In this document: positions 1-11,209 of the stretch, in pieces
How the letters are laid out: each line of letters starts with the position of its first letter
Numbering within the stretch: the first letter of the stretch is position 1
Assembly (NCBI GenBank): GCA_009760855.2
Contig: WPIO01000107.1
Location: forward strand, 1,370,001 to 1,434,000
Direction: 5' to 3'
Origin: Cristatella mucedo
Taxonomy: Eukaryota > Bryozoa > Phylactolaemata > Cristatellidae
Length of the DNA stretch: 64,000 bases
The notes under the pieces: generated by a model
Told to the model about the DNA's origin: nothing
The model's database searches: none
Seen by the model: only the letters and a program-made list of their open reading frames with translations
Made by a program: the position numbers and the translations under genes

Positions 1-155
1 GAGAGAAATAGAGAGAGAGAGAGAGTGACAGAGACAGGGAGACAGACAGAGAGAGACAGACAGACAGAGACAGACGAAGACAGACAGAGACAGACGGAGA
101 CAGACAGACAGAGTGAGACAGAGACAGAGTGAGAGAGAGAGAGAGAGAGAGACAA
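1..155. repeat. GA/ACAG simple-sequence array, cut by window edge
   Basis: Purine-rich array of GAGA mixed with GACA units; it begins before the window starts. Confidence 0.95.
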
Positions 156-499
156 GAGAGGCGAACTGACATGCGGTCTAATAGTGTGTTGGTGCACAGA
201 CACGCGACGCTGACTCGCCCTCGACCCGGCGTAGCAGATCGGGCTCGTCTTTGACACGGGCAGGATGGGGCGAGCGGATGGAAGGGCAGTGGGAACGCTG
301 GGCTCAAGGGACAATGGCTGTAAGCGTTGTATTACAGTGGCTCCAGCGGTGGCTGTTCTTGTGGAGTCTTACGGAGACACAGCGGGACGTGAGCGGTTAA
401 CGAGACTCATTCTTTATTCCCTCAACCGGTACACATACGAGCTGGGGGCTGACTCACCGCAGATGGGGGAGTGCATCTGTGGCGGGCCACATCCTTCCA
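156..499. other. No gene recognised
   Basis: Mixed-composition DNA between the GA array and an L2-A copy. I see no conserved domain, SINE head or splice-bounded exon in it. Confidence 0.5.
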
Positions 500-854
500 T
501 AATAATAATAATAATAATAATGTACTTGATAAAGCGCCCTCAGAGAACTTAATCTCTTTCTAGGTGCTTTACATTTGCTGCAAAGGGAAATGCAATTAAA
601 TGGTAAGTAAAATCATGCTTGAAAAACAAACAAAATGAATAACATGGTTAGGGGTGACATGCACAGGGTCAGCATGCAAATGTGGTTAGTGGCAGCATGC
701 ACAGTGTCAGCACGCATAAGCACGTGATGGACGAATCATAGGGACCCACTAAATGCTGTCCTAAATAGGTGTGTTTTTAAGTTCCTTTTAAATGTGGTCA
801 GGTCAGGGGATGTTCTGATGCAGGTCGGGAGGGAGTTCCAGGCTTTGGGAGCAT
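500..854 (-). mobile_element. L2-A LINE, 5'-truncated 3' fragment
   Basis: Read on the minus strand it holds the last ~38 codons of the L2-A ORF2 (KAWNSLPTC...TFKRNLKTHLF), the 3' UTR, the GCGCC/GGCGC tail hairpin, and an (ATT)n end seen on the plus strand as (AATAAT)n at 500. Similarity stops near 854, where the frame runs into unrelated sequence. Confidence 0.9.
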
Positions 855-1099
855 CAGAGGTCGGACGCAGCACCGAGTCAATTGCCCAACCACCTGCTGC
901 ATGCTGGGCGTACATTAGTGGCCGATGCTGCTGCACTAACTACACTAGCAGAAGCAGCCGGCTCACGCAACATAAGCCGCTGCACTCTGAGCGTCAACCA
1001 AATACACAGTTGGTCAAGCCCACTCGAAGTCTCTGCGTCGTCACCTTTCAGTTAGTCGTCGTCGTTAGTGCGTCGAACCGCAAGCAATTTCTCGGGATG

Positions 1100-1176
1100 A
1101 GCAAATGTAAAGCGCCTAGAGAGATATTGAGTTCTCGGAGTGCGCTTTATCGAGTGCATTATTATTATTATTATTA
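1100..1176 (+). mobile_element. L2-A LINE tail only
   Basis: About 77 bp matching the L2-A 3' end: GTAAAGCGCC, the AGAGA/TTCTC inner stem, TGCGCTTTAT and (ATT)n. No ORF or tRNA-like head precedes it, so it is a very short 5'-truncated copy. Confidence 0.8.
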
Positions 1177-1924
1177 CGGAGCCGGTGGCAGCGCTAGCCA
1201 CAGTCTCATCCTACGATGGCAGAGCAGACTTCGTCGGCTGGCTGCGAGCTGGGTTCGAGTGAAACATCCAGGAGCGTCAGCGTCAGCAGCGTCGAACCTG
1301 GCGTGTGTGACGCGTGCATTTGCTTCTTGCGATCGCCACATGATCTCCCGCAGGCAGAATGCAGGGTGAATGCGTCAAGCTACGTGACGCCCTAGTGAGG
1401 GCATTCACTTGGCCGGCTGGTAGATCGCGGCTGCGGATGCGGTAAAAGCTTGTCGGACTGAGGGGGCCGACAAGAGCGACCGGAAGCGACAGCCGCAATC
1501 GCCGACGGCGTGTCCCGCGGCGCAGGTTCGCCCGGCTGCCCCCGCTTGGCAGGAGGACGCGACGGCGTTTCAGGCGGCGATAGCGTGCCGCGAAGCGACC
1601 GTCGGCGGCGAAGCGGAAGCGGAAGTGAGCGAGACGGCGGGTGAGGCGTGCGCGAGGAAGGCGCCCGTCGAGAAGGAGCTCGAAGTGCTCGCCGAGCGGT
1701 CGGTGGCGCGATGGTGTAGAGGAAGCGGAAGGAGGTGCTGTAGAGGAAGCGGCGCGAGATGCGCAGAGCAGCGTCGGAGACGGAGCAGCAGACGCCGCAG
1801 AGGCAGCGGGAGAGGCGACGGCGGCGCCCTCTAAAGAGCCGGCAGCGCCCGCAAGAAATGTTCGGGAGAAGACGGTACGGGCGACGAGCAAAGAGTTAGC
1901 GTCGGCGGAAGTGCGCGATGCGCC

Positions 1925-1961
1925 CGCTTCCTCGGTGGGCCTCTCGCCCACCGAGGAAGCG
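1925..1961. repeat. Perfect hairpin, 16-bp arms, 5-nt loop
   Basis: Arms 1925-1940 and 1946-1961 are exact reverse complements around CTCTC. Seen directly; function unknown. Confidence 0.9.
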
Positions 1962-2743
1962 ACGGTGTAGGAGCGGCAGCGACAGGGTGTGGCTTCGGTC
2001 CTCGAAGCGCTTGAGGCGGCAGAGACGTGCGCGAGGCGCCAGCTGACGACATTCGTGCAAAGCCCTCCAGCACGGGAGACGCGCGACGCCACAGCGGCCT
2101 GCTGAATAGCAGTTCTGTATCTCAGGATTTTGTGCAAATTAGTCTCACGCCGCATACGGGAATACTCCACAGATGAGAACGCCTATTTGCCGGCCCGAGC
2201 ACGTTCTTATGAGCAGAGTCAACTGCAGCTCTTTTTCTAAGCTATACCCAGTGCCAAGAAGCTCTTTATCTGCGTTCTACCAAGCGGTTCGGAAAATTGC
2301 ACTAGCCCTTTACCCACGCCATTGGCGCCGCCCGCTACCGCGCGCAGTAAAAATGCCGCCCCTGTGCAAGAGCTCCTGCGTTAGGGGTCGTCGACCGAGC
2401 GGCGGCGGCCCGCACGGCCCTTCGCTACGCCGCGGCCGCGCTCGTCTGGCCAGTGTCGCTCTCCGAGCGCCGCGCTCGCTCGCTCGCAGCCGTCGTACGG
2501 GCTCGAACTTTCCAATCGTCGTCGTCGCCGCCGCCCGGCGCCGCCGGCGAATTTCAGCGGTTCGCGCTCGGCCATTTGCACCGCTCGAGCGCCGAACAGT
2601 CGGCGAGCGGCGCACGGCGCGGCCCAGCCAAGCGCGGGACGTCGCCGCTAGGGAACGCTCGCGACGCCGCGCGCGCGATGCTGCGCGCGGCGTCGCGCGG
2701 TTCGCATTGATAGCTGGCGGCAGTTCTCAGCGGTTTTCGCCGG

Positions 2744-2783
2744 TGACCCGTAGATCCGGCCGCTGACCCGTAGATCCGGCCGC
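2744..2783. repeat. Tandem duplication of a 20-bp unit
   Basis: TGACCCGTAGATCCGGCCGC occurs twice head to tail with no mismatch. Confidence 0.95.
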
Positions 2784-3545
2784 TGCTGTGCTTACCGCTA
2801 AAGCAGACGGATGCTTGAGATTAGCGAGTCTTTATTTCGACCGTGCATCGGCTAGGTTTATTGGTGCAGATTTTGGCTCACACCAGTCTTGCCTGCTCTG
2901 CTCATTAATGCGGCACGACGCTCGTCCGCTAGGGGGCGCGCGCGCACGCAGGCTGCATCTACGTCACCGCGCGGCGAGCGGAGCTCCTGTTGTGAAAGGC
3001 AACGTCGTAAATTACGTTCGCGGCGGCGTCCGGCGGCTGCTCGCTCCAGGGCACGTCAGCGACAGCGCGGCCGCGCCGAGAAGCGGATGCTGAGAAACGA
3101 GGTGACGCGAGGCCTCGAGCTTCCGCTCAGCTCTAGCCGCCGGCCCTGCGCGGCGCAGGGCAGACAGGCGGAAGCAGGCGTCGCGCGGCAGTGGCGAAGC
3201 TGCCGTCTGCCGACGCCGCAGGGAAAGCGCTGGTCGCCAGAAGAGTCGTCGGCAAGGCTACACTGCAACACGCTTACGGAAACGCGGCGCCAGCGAGACG
3301 AAGGAAAAACTAGGAGAGCGGAGTAGGAGACGAGGCTCGGGCTCTCTGCGCTCTGCTCTCTGCTCAGCCAGCCAGCAGCGCACCTGGCGGCGCTGCGGAA
3401 AAAATGCACACAAGCTCTTCGCGTTCTTCTCTTGCGGTTCTTCGCGACGGCGAGCGCGCGCGCGAGAGCGCTCGCCGGAAGCTCGCGCTTCCTTCCGGCG
3501 CGCGCGCGCCGCCGCCGCCGCGCCGGCGGACGCGGCTTTCGGGCG

Positions 3546-3932
3546 CTACCTCGGCAGGCTGCTGAGCGTGGTGCCGGCCGAGTCCTTGCGAGCGTCGACG
3601 CGCGTCATCATTTCGGCGAATCCGCGGAAGGAGATGCGGCCGCTCGGATCGGCGTTGGCCAGCAGGAGCAGCTTGTTCAGCTCGCGTCGCGTCAGCTTCT
3701 CGCCGATGGTGCGGAAGATGTCGACGACCTCGTCCTTCTCGATGTAGCCGTTGCCGTCTGCGTCGAACACGTGAAAGGCCAGCTTCATCTCTTTCTTGAA
3801 GCCGTCCGAGCGCTTGGACATGGTCGCCAGGAACTCGTCGAGCTCGATCGTCCCGTTGCCGTCCGTGTCCATGTCCTCGAGCATCTGCGCCAGCTCTTCC
3901 TTGGTCGGCGTCTGGCCCACGGCCAGCATCAG
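3546..3932 (-). CDS. Gene A exon 2
   Basis: Begins after a pyrimidine-rich stretch and ...GCGCAG|CTGATG, so residue 43 is Leu; runs to TAG at 3548-3546. It carries EF2, EF3 and the degenerate EF4. Joining it to exon 1 restores an uninterrupted EF-hand 1-2 linker (EELEQ-LMLAVGQ) of the normal length. Confidence 0.85.
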   Translation of the reverse strand: MMLAVGQTPTKEELAQMLEDMDTDGNGTIELDEFLATMSKRSDGFKKEMKLAFHVFDADGNGYIEKDEVVDIFRTIGEKLTRRELNKLLLLANADPSGRISFRGFAEMMTRVDARKDSAGTTLSSLPR

Positions 3933-4713
3933 CTGCGCGCCACCGGCGGCGAGAGACGGAGCTTAGCTTAGGGAAAAAGTGGCTTCGCTGCGCAGCCGCG
4001 CAGCCGGAGAGGCCGACCCCTCCGGCGGCGATATCGAGCCGAGCGAGGCAGCCGCGGCGACGTCACCGCTCGCGAGGCGCTCGTCGCCCTGGAAGCGCCG
4101 CGCGCCGCGGAGGCGGTCGCGAGCGGGAGGCGGCCGCGACGGACGTGCGTCGCAGAGCGCTCCCCCCGCGTGGTTGCGCAGGCGTAAGAGAGCCGAGGGG
4201 TGCGAAGCGAAAGATGGCGGCGGGCGCGAAAGATGCGCTCGCTACGTCGGCTTCGCTCGGGGGGGGGGCGCGCGTCTCTTCAGCAGCTCTATGGGACGAG
4301 CAGCTCTCTGAGACGCTGCTGCTTCAAGCGGCGAGAGCCAATCAAAATGCGCCGCCGTAAGCCTCAAACCGCGGCAGAGAGAGAGCTGATTACTTTGGAG
4401 GATGGAGAGAGCGACCCGACTCGGGCATCCGCGACTCGAGGCTCGAGGAATATGCAGAAGGCAGACGAAAGAATTGGTTGCATACGTAATGGTCTCGAAC
4501 AGAGTCAAGGGTTTAGACCTACCTCTACGTCACTCTCCAAACCCAACTCCGCAATTTTCTCTCGGGTCTCGTCTAGGCAGATTGCATTGATAGCACAAGT
4601 CAGTCTCAGCTTTAGACCAGCGAAGAAAGGTAAAGAATTAGCGTGCGGTTCAGCGAGCACGCCGGTAAACACACATGACCGCATATACATATGCGTATAC
4701 ATGCATACATACA

Positions 4714-4751
<38 letters not shown>

Positions 4752-4816
4752 TACATTCAAACGGCCATTATTAGGTATCTCTTGATCCATATACACATGT
4801 GTGAGCGTGTGCACAA

Positions 4817-4865
<49 letters not shown>

Positions 4866-6125
4866 CATCGCCGGCCAAATGGTACAGTTATCTATTTATG
4901 TATCTTCGTCCGTAATCCCGCAAAACTACAAGTATCAAGCGGCTTTAACGCAAGAGAGTTTCCTATAGCGCACTAAAAGTCTAAGCAGCTTTCTGTGCGC
5001 ATGAGTAGCCAACGCACTCCACTCCGCGTAACAAAGAGAAAGTCACAAGCACATCTAAGTTCGGAGGACAGTCGAGGAAGTGACGTAGTATGGAAGTGGT
5101 GCAGTGTGGAAGTAGCAGCTCAGGATGGCCACAAAGGATGTGCGCCTCAGTCAGCAGCAGGAGAACGGATGCCGGTGCGTAAGAACTGCGGAAGTTCTGC
5201 TTCGCGCTCAGAGACCTATAGAGCAAGAGCCTCTGCCGTCAGCGGTCTGTGAGCGCACGAATGGAAAATGCTCAATCGTCGTCCGCAGAGCGGCGACCTG
5301 AGGGCGGCGCGAGGAGGCTGAAGCTGGCGCAGCAGCTCGGCTACGGAGGAGCGAAGGAGCGAGCGACGGAAGGCGCCGTGCGAGTCAGAGTGAGAATTCT
5401 GCCCTGCGTCCGTGTATCGACAGGAAGCGCCATCGCAGCTCCTTCAGCGCAGGAGACTTAACCTCTGAACCTCTGCTGAGCAGGTGCGAGCCAAGAAACT
5501 TCGACGAAAGCAGTAAGAGCACCTTTAGTGAGCACCGAAAATATCACGTGCTTATATCATCTGCAAATATCAGCTAGCGTTGAACTGTACTGTTCAGGCG
5601 CGTAGTTCAGGGATTCAATCTTTCGCGAGACGTCCATGTGCATAACATAGCGGTTAAGGTGCTCGCCCCGAACAAGGTCTGACTGTGGTCGTGGGCTCGA
5701 GCTCCGAGGCATACGTGAAGCGCCTGAATAGAGATTAAGTTCTCTTGGAGCGCTATATAAATGAATTATTCTTATATTATTATTATGCCAGCAGAACCTC
5801 ACAGAAGCAAGATTTATTTTGGGAAATTTTTGGTCGCTCAGCGCGTCACGGAGCGGCGGCTCAATCTTCTTTCGCCTCGCGAGGGTGAACTCTGTCAATT
5901 TTCGCTAGCTTGCTCGCTCGCGCGCACGCGCCGCAAGAGCTGCAGTTCCTGTCGACGCAGCGATCCACTTTTTTTTTAGCGGCCCGACCGGCTCGTTACC
6001 TGCTCCAGCTCCTCGCTGTCAATCGAGCCGGCGCCATCGACGTCGAATGCCTGGAACGTCGCCGTCAGGTCGCGTATCTCCTCCGCAGTCAGAGTGTCCG
6101 ACGGCTTGCTCACCTCTTGCCCCAT
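3546..6125 (-). CDS. Gene A: N-myristoylated-type calmodulin-like EF-hand protein (two exons, 170 aa)
   Basis: Spliced minus-strand gene: exon 1 6125-6000, exon 2 3932-3546, 170 residues. The start has a good Kozak context (A at -3, G at +4) and opens MGQEVSKPSD, which fits the MGxxxS/T-K N-myristoylation pattern, so the protein may attach to membranes. Four EF-hand units follow. EF1 loop is residues 28-39 (DVDGAGSIDSEE, with Ala at ligand position 5). EF2 is 64-75 (DTDGNGTIELDE) and EF3 is 99-110 (DADGNGYIEKDE), both with full ligand sets. EF4 is about 135-146 (NADPSGRISFRG), with Gly instead of Glu at position 12, so it probably does not bind calcium. The last ~20 residues are an unstructured-looking tail. 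The family binds calcium and docks on target proteins; the target here is unknown. The spacing of helices and loops matches calmodulin, but the N-terminus and dead EF4 set it apart. Gene B is its paralogue. Confidence 0.82.
4717..4748. repeat. (AT)n microsatellite
   Basis: Uninterrupted AT dinucleotides inside the gene A intron. Confidence 0.95.
4819..4863. repeat. (AT)n microsatellite
   Basis: Second AT array, 70 bp from the first and directly before the L2-B 3' end. Confidence 0.95.
4890..5430 (-). mobile_element. L2-B LINE fragment
   Basis: On the minus strand this matches the C-terminal ORF and 3' UTR of the L2-B family, seen more intact at 22573-23420 and 48030-48690. It is diverged and its reading frame is broken. 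Orientation is the same as gene A. Confidence 0.75.
5646..5785 (+). mobile_element. SINE-A copy
   Basis: tRNA-like head with A-box (TAGCGGTTAAGG) and B-box (GGGCTCGAGC), then the tail GAAGCGCCTGAATAGAGATT...TTCTCTTGGAGCGCTATATAAATGAATTATT. The tail is the same hairpin as in L2-A. Confidence 0.85.
6000..6125 (-). CDS. Gene A exon 1
   Basis: Codes residues 1-42 and ends in phase 0 at CAG|GTAACG. It contains the myristoylation-type N-terminus and the whole EF1 loop. Upstream sequence on this strand is GC-rich with no further in-frame methionine that I would prefer. Confidence 0.82.
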
Positions 6126-7477
6126 GCTCGCCCTGCAGCCTGCGCCCGCGCAGAGAGCGAATGTTTAAAATGCCGACAATAATCTGAAGGCTCGGCGAAG
6201 AATCGGCATGTTCAGCGAACTCGCCAAACCATCGAACGGCAGTGTCGCTAAGCGACCGCCGATCGATCGACCGCGGCTCGTGCGCATCTCTGTCTGAATA
6301 ACGGCGACGGAATTATCTACGCGCTACTACTGCACTCTACGCTCTAGGCTTGCTCAGTGCGACGACTTGCCGTCCGCCACCTAGGCGTCTCGTCGCAAGG
6401 GCAGGAACAAAAAGAGAAGGTCTAATCGCTGTAATCCATAATTCCCGGCGAGCTATTACGGACGTCGACACCTTAATGGATGGCTACTTGCACTCCCACC
6501 CACCCACCCACCCACCCACCTACCGCCTGCTCCCGCGCGCACCCACCCACCTACTGCTCGGCGTGCTCGCGTGGACGAATTCGCGTCGGGCGCGCGCGCG
6601 CGGCGGAGCGAGTGCGAACCGACCGACCGAACCGGCTGCGGCAGCCGCCGCCGCCGCAGTCGCTGCTACTGTAGCGCTTGGCCGAGGCAGAGCAGGTCTA
6701 GAGGCGCTCGAAGGCGGGAACTGGACTGACCGGACTGTAGAAGAACTGGAGAAGAACGGCGAGCGCCGCTTCCGGAGAGTCGGAGAGCGCCGACGCAGAC
6801 TAGCGGCTAGCGCGCTCGGCGCGGCAACGGCGCGGCCGTCGGCGTCGAACTGTGCGCGAGGGCCCCGACGGCGAGCGAGAGCTCGCGACCGTCGCGCTAC
6901 GCCGCCGCGCCTCGGACGGCCCGACGCTCGGCCGTCGGGCCGCTAGCGCCGCGAGGCGAGCCCAAGAAGCTCGCGGCGCGCGGACCGATGGCCGCGACGC
7001 GAGCGCAGCGCGCCCTGCCGGCATCGAAGTGTCGCCGCGCGGCGAGCCCGCTCTACGCGAAGTCTTGGGCCGCAGGCATCGCGCGCGACTCAAAATTCTC
7101 TCCAAATCCCAGCCGCGCGCCGCCGCGCGCCGCCGCCGCCGCGCACCGATCAGCCGGCGCTAGCTAAGGCGTTGGCGATCTGGAGCGTTCGCGCCGCGAG
7201 CGATGCCGCGCTCGTCGCTCGGCCTCCCGCCGTCCAACGTCCCGGCCCGCTCTCCCCTCCCCCGTAGCGCGTCACGCGACGATGCTCGGTAAAATCCGCC
7301 CACTGCTCGCGTGGCGTCGCTGCGAGCGGAGCGGCGCGCCGCCGCCCGTCGGCCGGATGCGCTGCGTTTCTCATCCGGCTGTCTGCCCGAGCGGCGCCGG
7401 CCGGTCGGACGAGTCGCTACCGAGTGGCTTGCCGAGTCTTCGACGGCAGCTCAGAAGGCCTCGGCGGGTCTGACTTG
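6126..7477 (-). promoter_or_regulatory. GC-rich, CpG-dense region upstream of gene A
   Basis: The 1.3 kb upstream of the gene A start codon becomes very GC- and CpG-rich from about 6560 to 7270. It is the obvious place for the promoter and 5' UTR, but no TATA box or other element is decisive. Long open frames on both strands here are Arg/Ala-rich and I treat them as composition artefacts. Confidence 0.35.
6492..6522. repeat. (CCCA)n-type short array
   Basis: CCCACCCACC run on the plus strand, repeated in shorter form at 6541-6552. Confidence 0.8.
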
Positions 7478-7630
7478 GGTCTCAGCCCAAGGGTTAGGGT
7501 GCTCGCTTTACGCAAACTAGGTCGTGGCTTTGAGTCCTGCTGTGGGCCATTATTGTCCGCGGCAAGCGGCGGCGACGGTACCGGTACGGCTCTTCTGCCA
7601 CCGTATAAATGAGACAGTTGAGTCGGCCTT
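7478..7630 (+). mobile_element. SINE-B copy, diverged
   Basis: Shows the SINE-B order: AAGGGTTAGGGTGCTCGC, GTCGTGGCTTTGAGTCC B-box, GGCAAGCGGCGGCGACGG, GGCTCTTCTGCCACCGTATAAATG, ending GAGTCGG. More diverged than the copies at 13852 and 52745. Confidence 0.65.
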
Positions 7631-7850
7631 GACGACCTTTGACTTCATACTCGCGAGCAAAGGGCCAGCAGCGATATAGGTACAGCACGAATAAATGGCG
7701 AGCGACAGGAAATATTGTTTCTAACGTGCAACGGTGGTTATTCGTTAATGTTATTGGGCCACAAGAGCAGCGCTCGTAATGGCGCTGGCCTTTGCCGACG
7801 CAAAAGGGGGAAAATACGAGTGAAGCTCGTGCCTCGTGCCTTTCCTTTGG

Positions 7851-7928
7851 AGCAAATGTAAATCGCCAAAAGAAACGAAAGAGATCGAATTCACTGAGGG
7901 CGCTCGATCGAGTGCGCTGTTATCGTCA
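7851..7928 (+). mobile_element. Degenerate L2-A tail
   Basis: GCAAATGTAAATCGCC...GAGGGCGCTCGATCGAGTGC retains the order of the L2-A 3' end with several substitutions. Confidence 0.5.
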
Positions 7929-7977
7929 TTAGCACTGTTGCCTTTAATTAAGGCTCTAATGACTTGTGCACGCAGCG

Positions 7978-8070
7978 CCGCGAGGCCCTGGCTTAGCCCA
8001 GGGGTAACGTTACGTGCTCGTGTTTAAAGTCCGAGGTCGTGGGATCGAACCCCGCTGCGTATGTATATAT
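7978..8070 (+). mobile_element. tRNA-like SINE head, isolated
   Basis: GGCTTAGCCCAGGGGTAACG followed by GAGGTCGTGGGATCGAACCCC looks like A- and B-box regions of a tRNA-derived SINE. No body or tail of SINE-A or SINE-B follows. It does not fold into a convincing functional tRNA. Confidence 0.4.
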
Positions 8071-8200
8071 CTCGCCAGTACGGAGATTGAATTCTCTCAC
8101 GGTGCTGCGCACACGAAGCTACTTTCCGTGCCACGTGCACGTTCACCTACCGGCAAATAAAGGAAGCGGCAGCGACGACGAGCAGCGCACACACTTCGGG

Positions 8201-8358
8201 CCGAGCTAGTTTGGTCCGGCGGTTAAAGGTTAAGGGTTAAGGTGCTCGCCCCCCCCCCGACCAAGGTCTGGCTGAGGTCGAGGGCTCGAGCCCGGAGGCA
8301 CATGTGAAGCGCCTGAATAGAGATTAAGTTCTCTTGGGACGCTATATAAATGAATTAT
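8201..8358 (+). mobile_element. SINE-A copy
   Basis: Full-length: CCGAGCTAGTTTGGTC 5' end, a local duplication of GGTTAA in the A-box area, a poly-C expansion, B-box GGGCTCGAGCCC, and the hairpin tail ending TATAAATGAATTAT. Confidence 0.88.
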
Positions 8359-10010
8359 ATTTTATATTTCGGGTAACAAGTCCACGTTCCGAGCGTAGAA
8401 AAGTGCATTCGCGTACAGCCAGCGGAAGTCTACAGGTGTCCGGCCACCGAGCCGTAGCGTAGCTGCGTCGTTGTGCGACAGTCTCTCCGGCGGCGGCTGT
8501 TCTAGTGGGAGTCTCGCGGAGACGCAGCGGGCGCGCGCACGTGCGCAGTGAACGAGACTCTCGTTCATTTCTCTCAGCGGGCACATAGACGAGAGCTCGA
8601 TCAATCGCAGCAGATGACACGAAATATATAGCCTGCATTAGTGGCCCGACGCTGCACTGCTTCAATGGCTTGACTATTGGCCGCAGGTGAGGCATGTGCG
8701 TTAGCGTCAGCTGGCGCTTCGCTAATTACAGCAGAAGCCGCAGGCGCGCACACCAGCAGCAGCTAAGCACAGGCCTACAGCGGTCCGGCCACCGGCCAAA
8801 GCGGCTAGCGGCGAAGCACCGGGCGCGAAATTGAACTGCTCGCCTCGAATGCTCGGGCACAGCTGACCGAGTTTTACTTGAACTAGGCGTTTGTTGCCAC
8901 TTAACAATAGACCAAGACATAAACGGCTCATAGTCATTACTACTGACGAACTTTGAATACTATTTCGGCCGTCGTAATTCAGTCGATGTCTCACACCGAC
9001 CTTGAAAAATCACACAACGTTAATATTCGCGATGCTGGGGATGCAGTCGAAGCGACGACGGTGGCGGAAGTGCTCTGCGAGTAGGCGGCGGCGGCGACTC
9101 GGCGGCTGGTAGCCGCGCGTTAGCACTTGCGGCCGGCTTTGCGGCGCTAGAACCGCCGCCGCCGCCGCACCGCGAGCTTGGCTGCACTGGGAGGCGCGGT
9201 CCAGCGGAGCCTCTGAGCTGCTTTCAATAGGTCCTTGAGCCAAAGAAAGGCAACTCACACGGATCGCTAGTTGATTGTCCTCGGTGCCCTCGAAAGCTCT
9301 CGAAGGCCGCCGCCGCTGAATTCGGTAGCGTCCCAGGGAGCCCAGGGGACCGCCGCGACCGGAAGAAGGGGATGGTTAGCTGGGGGGGGGGTTGAGAGCA
9401 GGGGTTGGGGTGGGTTGGAACGAATGTTCTGATAGGCGCGTACGACTCACGCCACGGCTCGATTCCGAGCCGCCCGCCGCAGTTGCGCTCTGCTAATCGA
9501 CTCCGTCTATGCTGCCTTCTACGTAATGACCCGCGCGGCACCCGCCGCGAATTGGCGGAGCCATCGACCCCTCGCTGCGGCGTTGCGCCTTCGGCGGCGA
9601 CGGCAATCTCGCATAAAACGATCCTGGCGCTGGCCCTGGCCGCTGGCACCAACTGGCACCAGCCTAAATCTGCTCGCGGCCCGAAAGGGCTGGACGAGCG
9701 CTGGACGAGCGCTGGACGAGCGCTGGACGAGCGCTGGAGCGCCACGGCTCAGTCGCCCCGGTCGCCGCTCCGCAGCCTGCGCGGGCCGCTGGCCGCCGCG
9801 CAGGGCTACTAGTGCTTCGCGGCCACTCCGACGTGCACTTTCGTTTTCTGCGTCCGAGCACGACGAGTGCACTTCTGAACTCTCTGCCTAACTCCGACTA
9901 GTTAGCATTGCATCCCGCCGCCGGCGCCGCGGTTTTGCCGCGCCGCTCGAGCAGGAAATACGTGCGTGGCAGTTCCCCCACACTCACTACTTTTTAGCTG
10001 TAACTCCTCT
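8359..10010. other. No gene recognised
   Basis: GC-rich, with G-runs at 9379-9409 and an 11-bp tandem repeat (separate entry). Open frames are short and low-complexity. Confidence 0.5.
9689..9738. repeat. 11-bp minisatellite, about four units
   Basis: CTGGACGAGCG repeated head to tail. Confidence 0.9.
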
Positions 10011-10029
10011 CTGTCTCTGTCTCTCTCTG

Positions 10030-10060
<31 letters not shown>

Positions 10061-10159
10061 GTGTCTCTCTGTCTCTGTCTCTCTCTGTCTCTCTCTGTCT
10101 CTCTCTGTCCTTCTCTGTCTCTCTGTCTCTGTCTCTGTCTCTGTCTATCTGTCTATCTG

Positions 10160-10218
<59 letters not shown>

Positions 10219-10352
10219 CCTACCCGTCCCTCGCTCTGTTTTTCACATTTTCCAATCCTCCTCGGCTCCAAAACCTTTTACTCCCACATTACGATCGCGT
10301 TCCTAGCTTCATCTTACTCCTCTCTCTCTCTCCCTCTCTCTCTCTCTCTCTC
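10011..10352. repeat. TCTC/TCTG array in two blocks
   Basis: Pyrimidine array 10011-10232 and a smaller block 10320-10352, separated by ~90 bp of pyrimidine-rich unique sequence. Ser/Leu and Arg/Glu open frames here are translations of the repeat. Confidence 0.93.
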
Positions 10353-10784
10353 CACTCTTCGCTGCCTCCTTATTCAGCGTTGACTGTCGTGTGATTTCGT
10401 TCTTTTTCGAATGCCTTCAATCGATCATGTGCTCGGGCTAACCTTTTCCCGATTACTCCTCGTGACAACCTCTAGTCGCTATTAAAATAACCACAGATCC
10501 CCGCTTAAATCTTTGAGCGCTGCTACAAATCCAATCCATATCGTTCTCACAACAATTGCTTTGTTCACTCGAGCTATCATTCATGCGCTTACGAGAGTGC
10601 AGTTACTGAGCGAGCACGTCATTATTTCTAATCAGACGACGTGCTTCTTTTCCAGATCATAAGCAGTACCTAGCAACAGATTTCGTTCTCATTGGACGCC
10701 GTAAGAATGTTCGGTTATTGCTAATCTCTATCCCACTTCTCACTGTGCTCAATCTACCCCTTTGATTTTGTCCCTACTCACTTT

Positions 10785-11030
10785 ACTCTCTCTCTCTCCC
10801 TCTCTCTCTCTCTCTCATCCTACTCACTGGCTCGTGCTCTCTCAGCTTCCACCATCTTACTGTCTCTACCCCCACCGCCGCCCTTTCCCCTGTCTCTCTC
10901 TCGCTCTCTCTGTCTCTTTCTCTGTCTTTCTCTCTCTGTCTTTCCCCCTGTCTTTCTTTCTCTGTCAGTCTCCCTCACTGTCTCTCTCTCTCTCTTTCTC
11001 GTTCTCTCTCTCTCTATCTCTGTCTCTCCA

Positions 11031-11061
<31 letters not shown>

Positions 11062-11167
11062 GTGTCTCTCTCTTGCTCTCTCTCTCTCTCTCTGTCTCTC
11101 TCTGTCTCTCTCTGACCCTCTCACTGTCTCTCTCTCTCTGTCTCGCTCTCTCTCTCTCTCTCTCTCC

Positions 11168-11209
<42 letters not shown>

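Larger units (their letters stand above)
1177..3545. other. GC-rich, CpG-dense DNA without a recognised gene
   Basis: GC-rich throughout, with the densest CpG stretch about 2290-2720. Long open frames here are rich in Arg, Ala and Ser on both strands, as expected from base composition, and show no domain. Downstream of gene A (minus strand), an AATAAA occurs at 2836-2831, about 710 nt past the stop codon; it could be that gene's polyadenylation signal, but this is weak. Confidence 0.5.
3933..5999 (-). other. Gene A intron, filled with repeats
   Basis: A 2067-nt phase-0 GT-AG intron. It contains an L2-B LINE piece, two (AT)n arrays and a SINE-A copy. The acceptor is preceded by CTTTTTCCC and a second pyrimidine run; CCCTAAG is a possible branch site. 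Confidence 0.75.

Noticed and set aside
1283-2170. 295-codon minus-strand open frame
   Set aside because: Ala/Arg/Ser-rich, in GC-rich DNA with overlapping open frames on the other strand and no domain; best explained by base composition.
3432-3971. 179-codon plus-strand frame over gene A exon 2
   Set aside because: Antisense of the EF-hand coding exon; GC-rich codons open the opposite strand.
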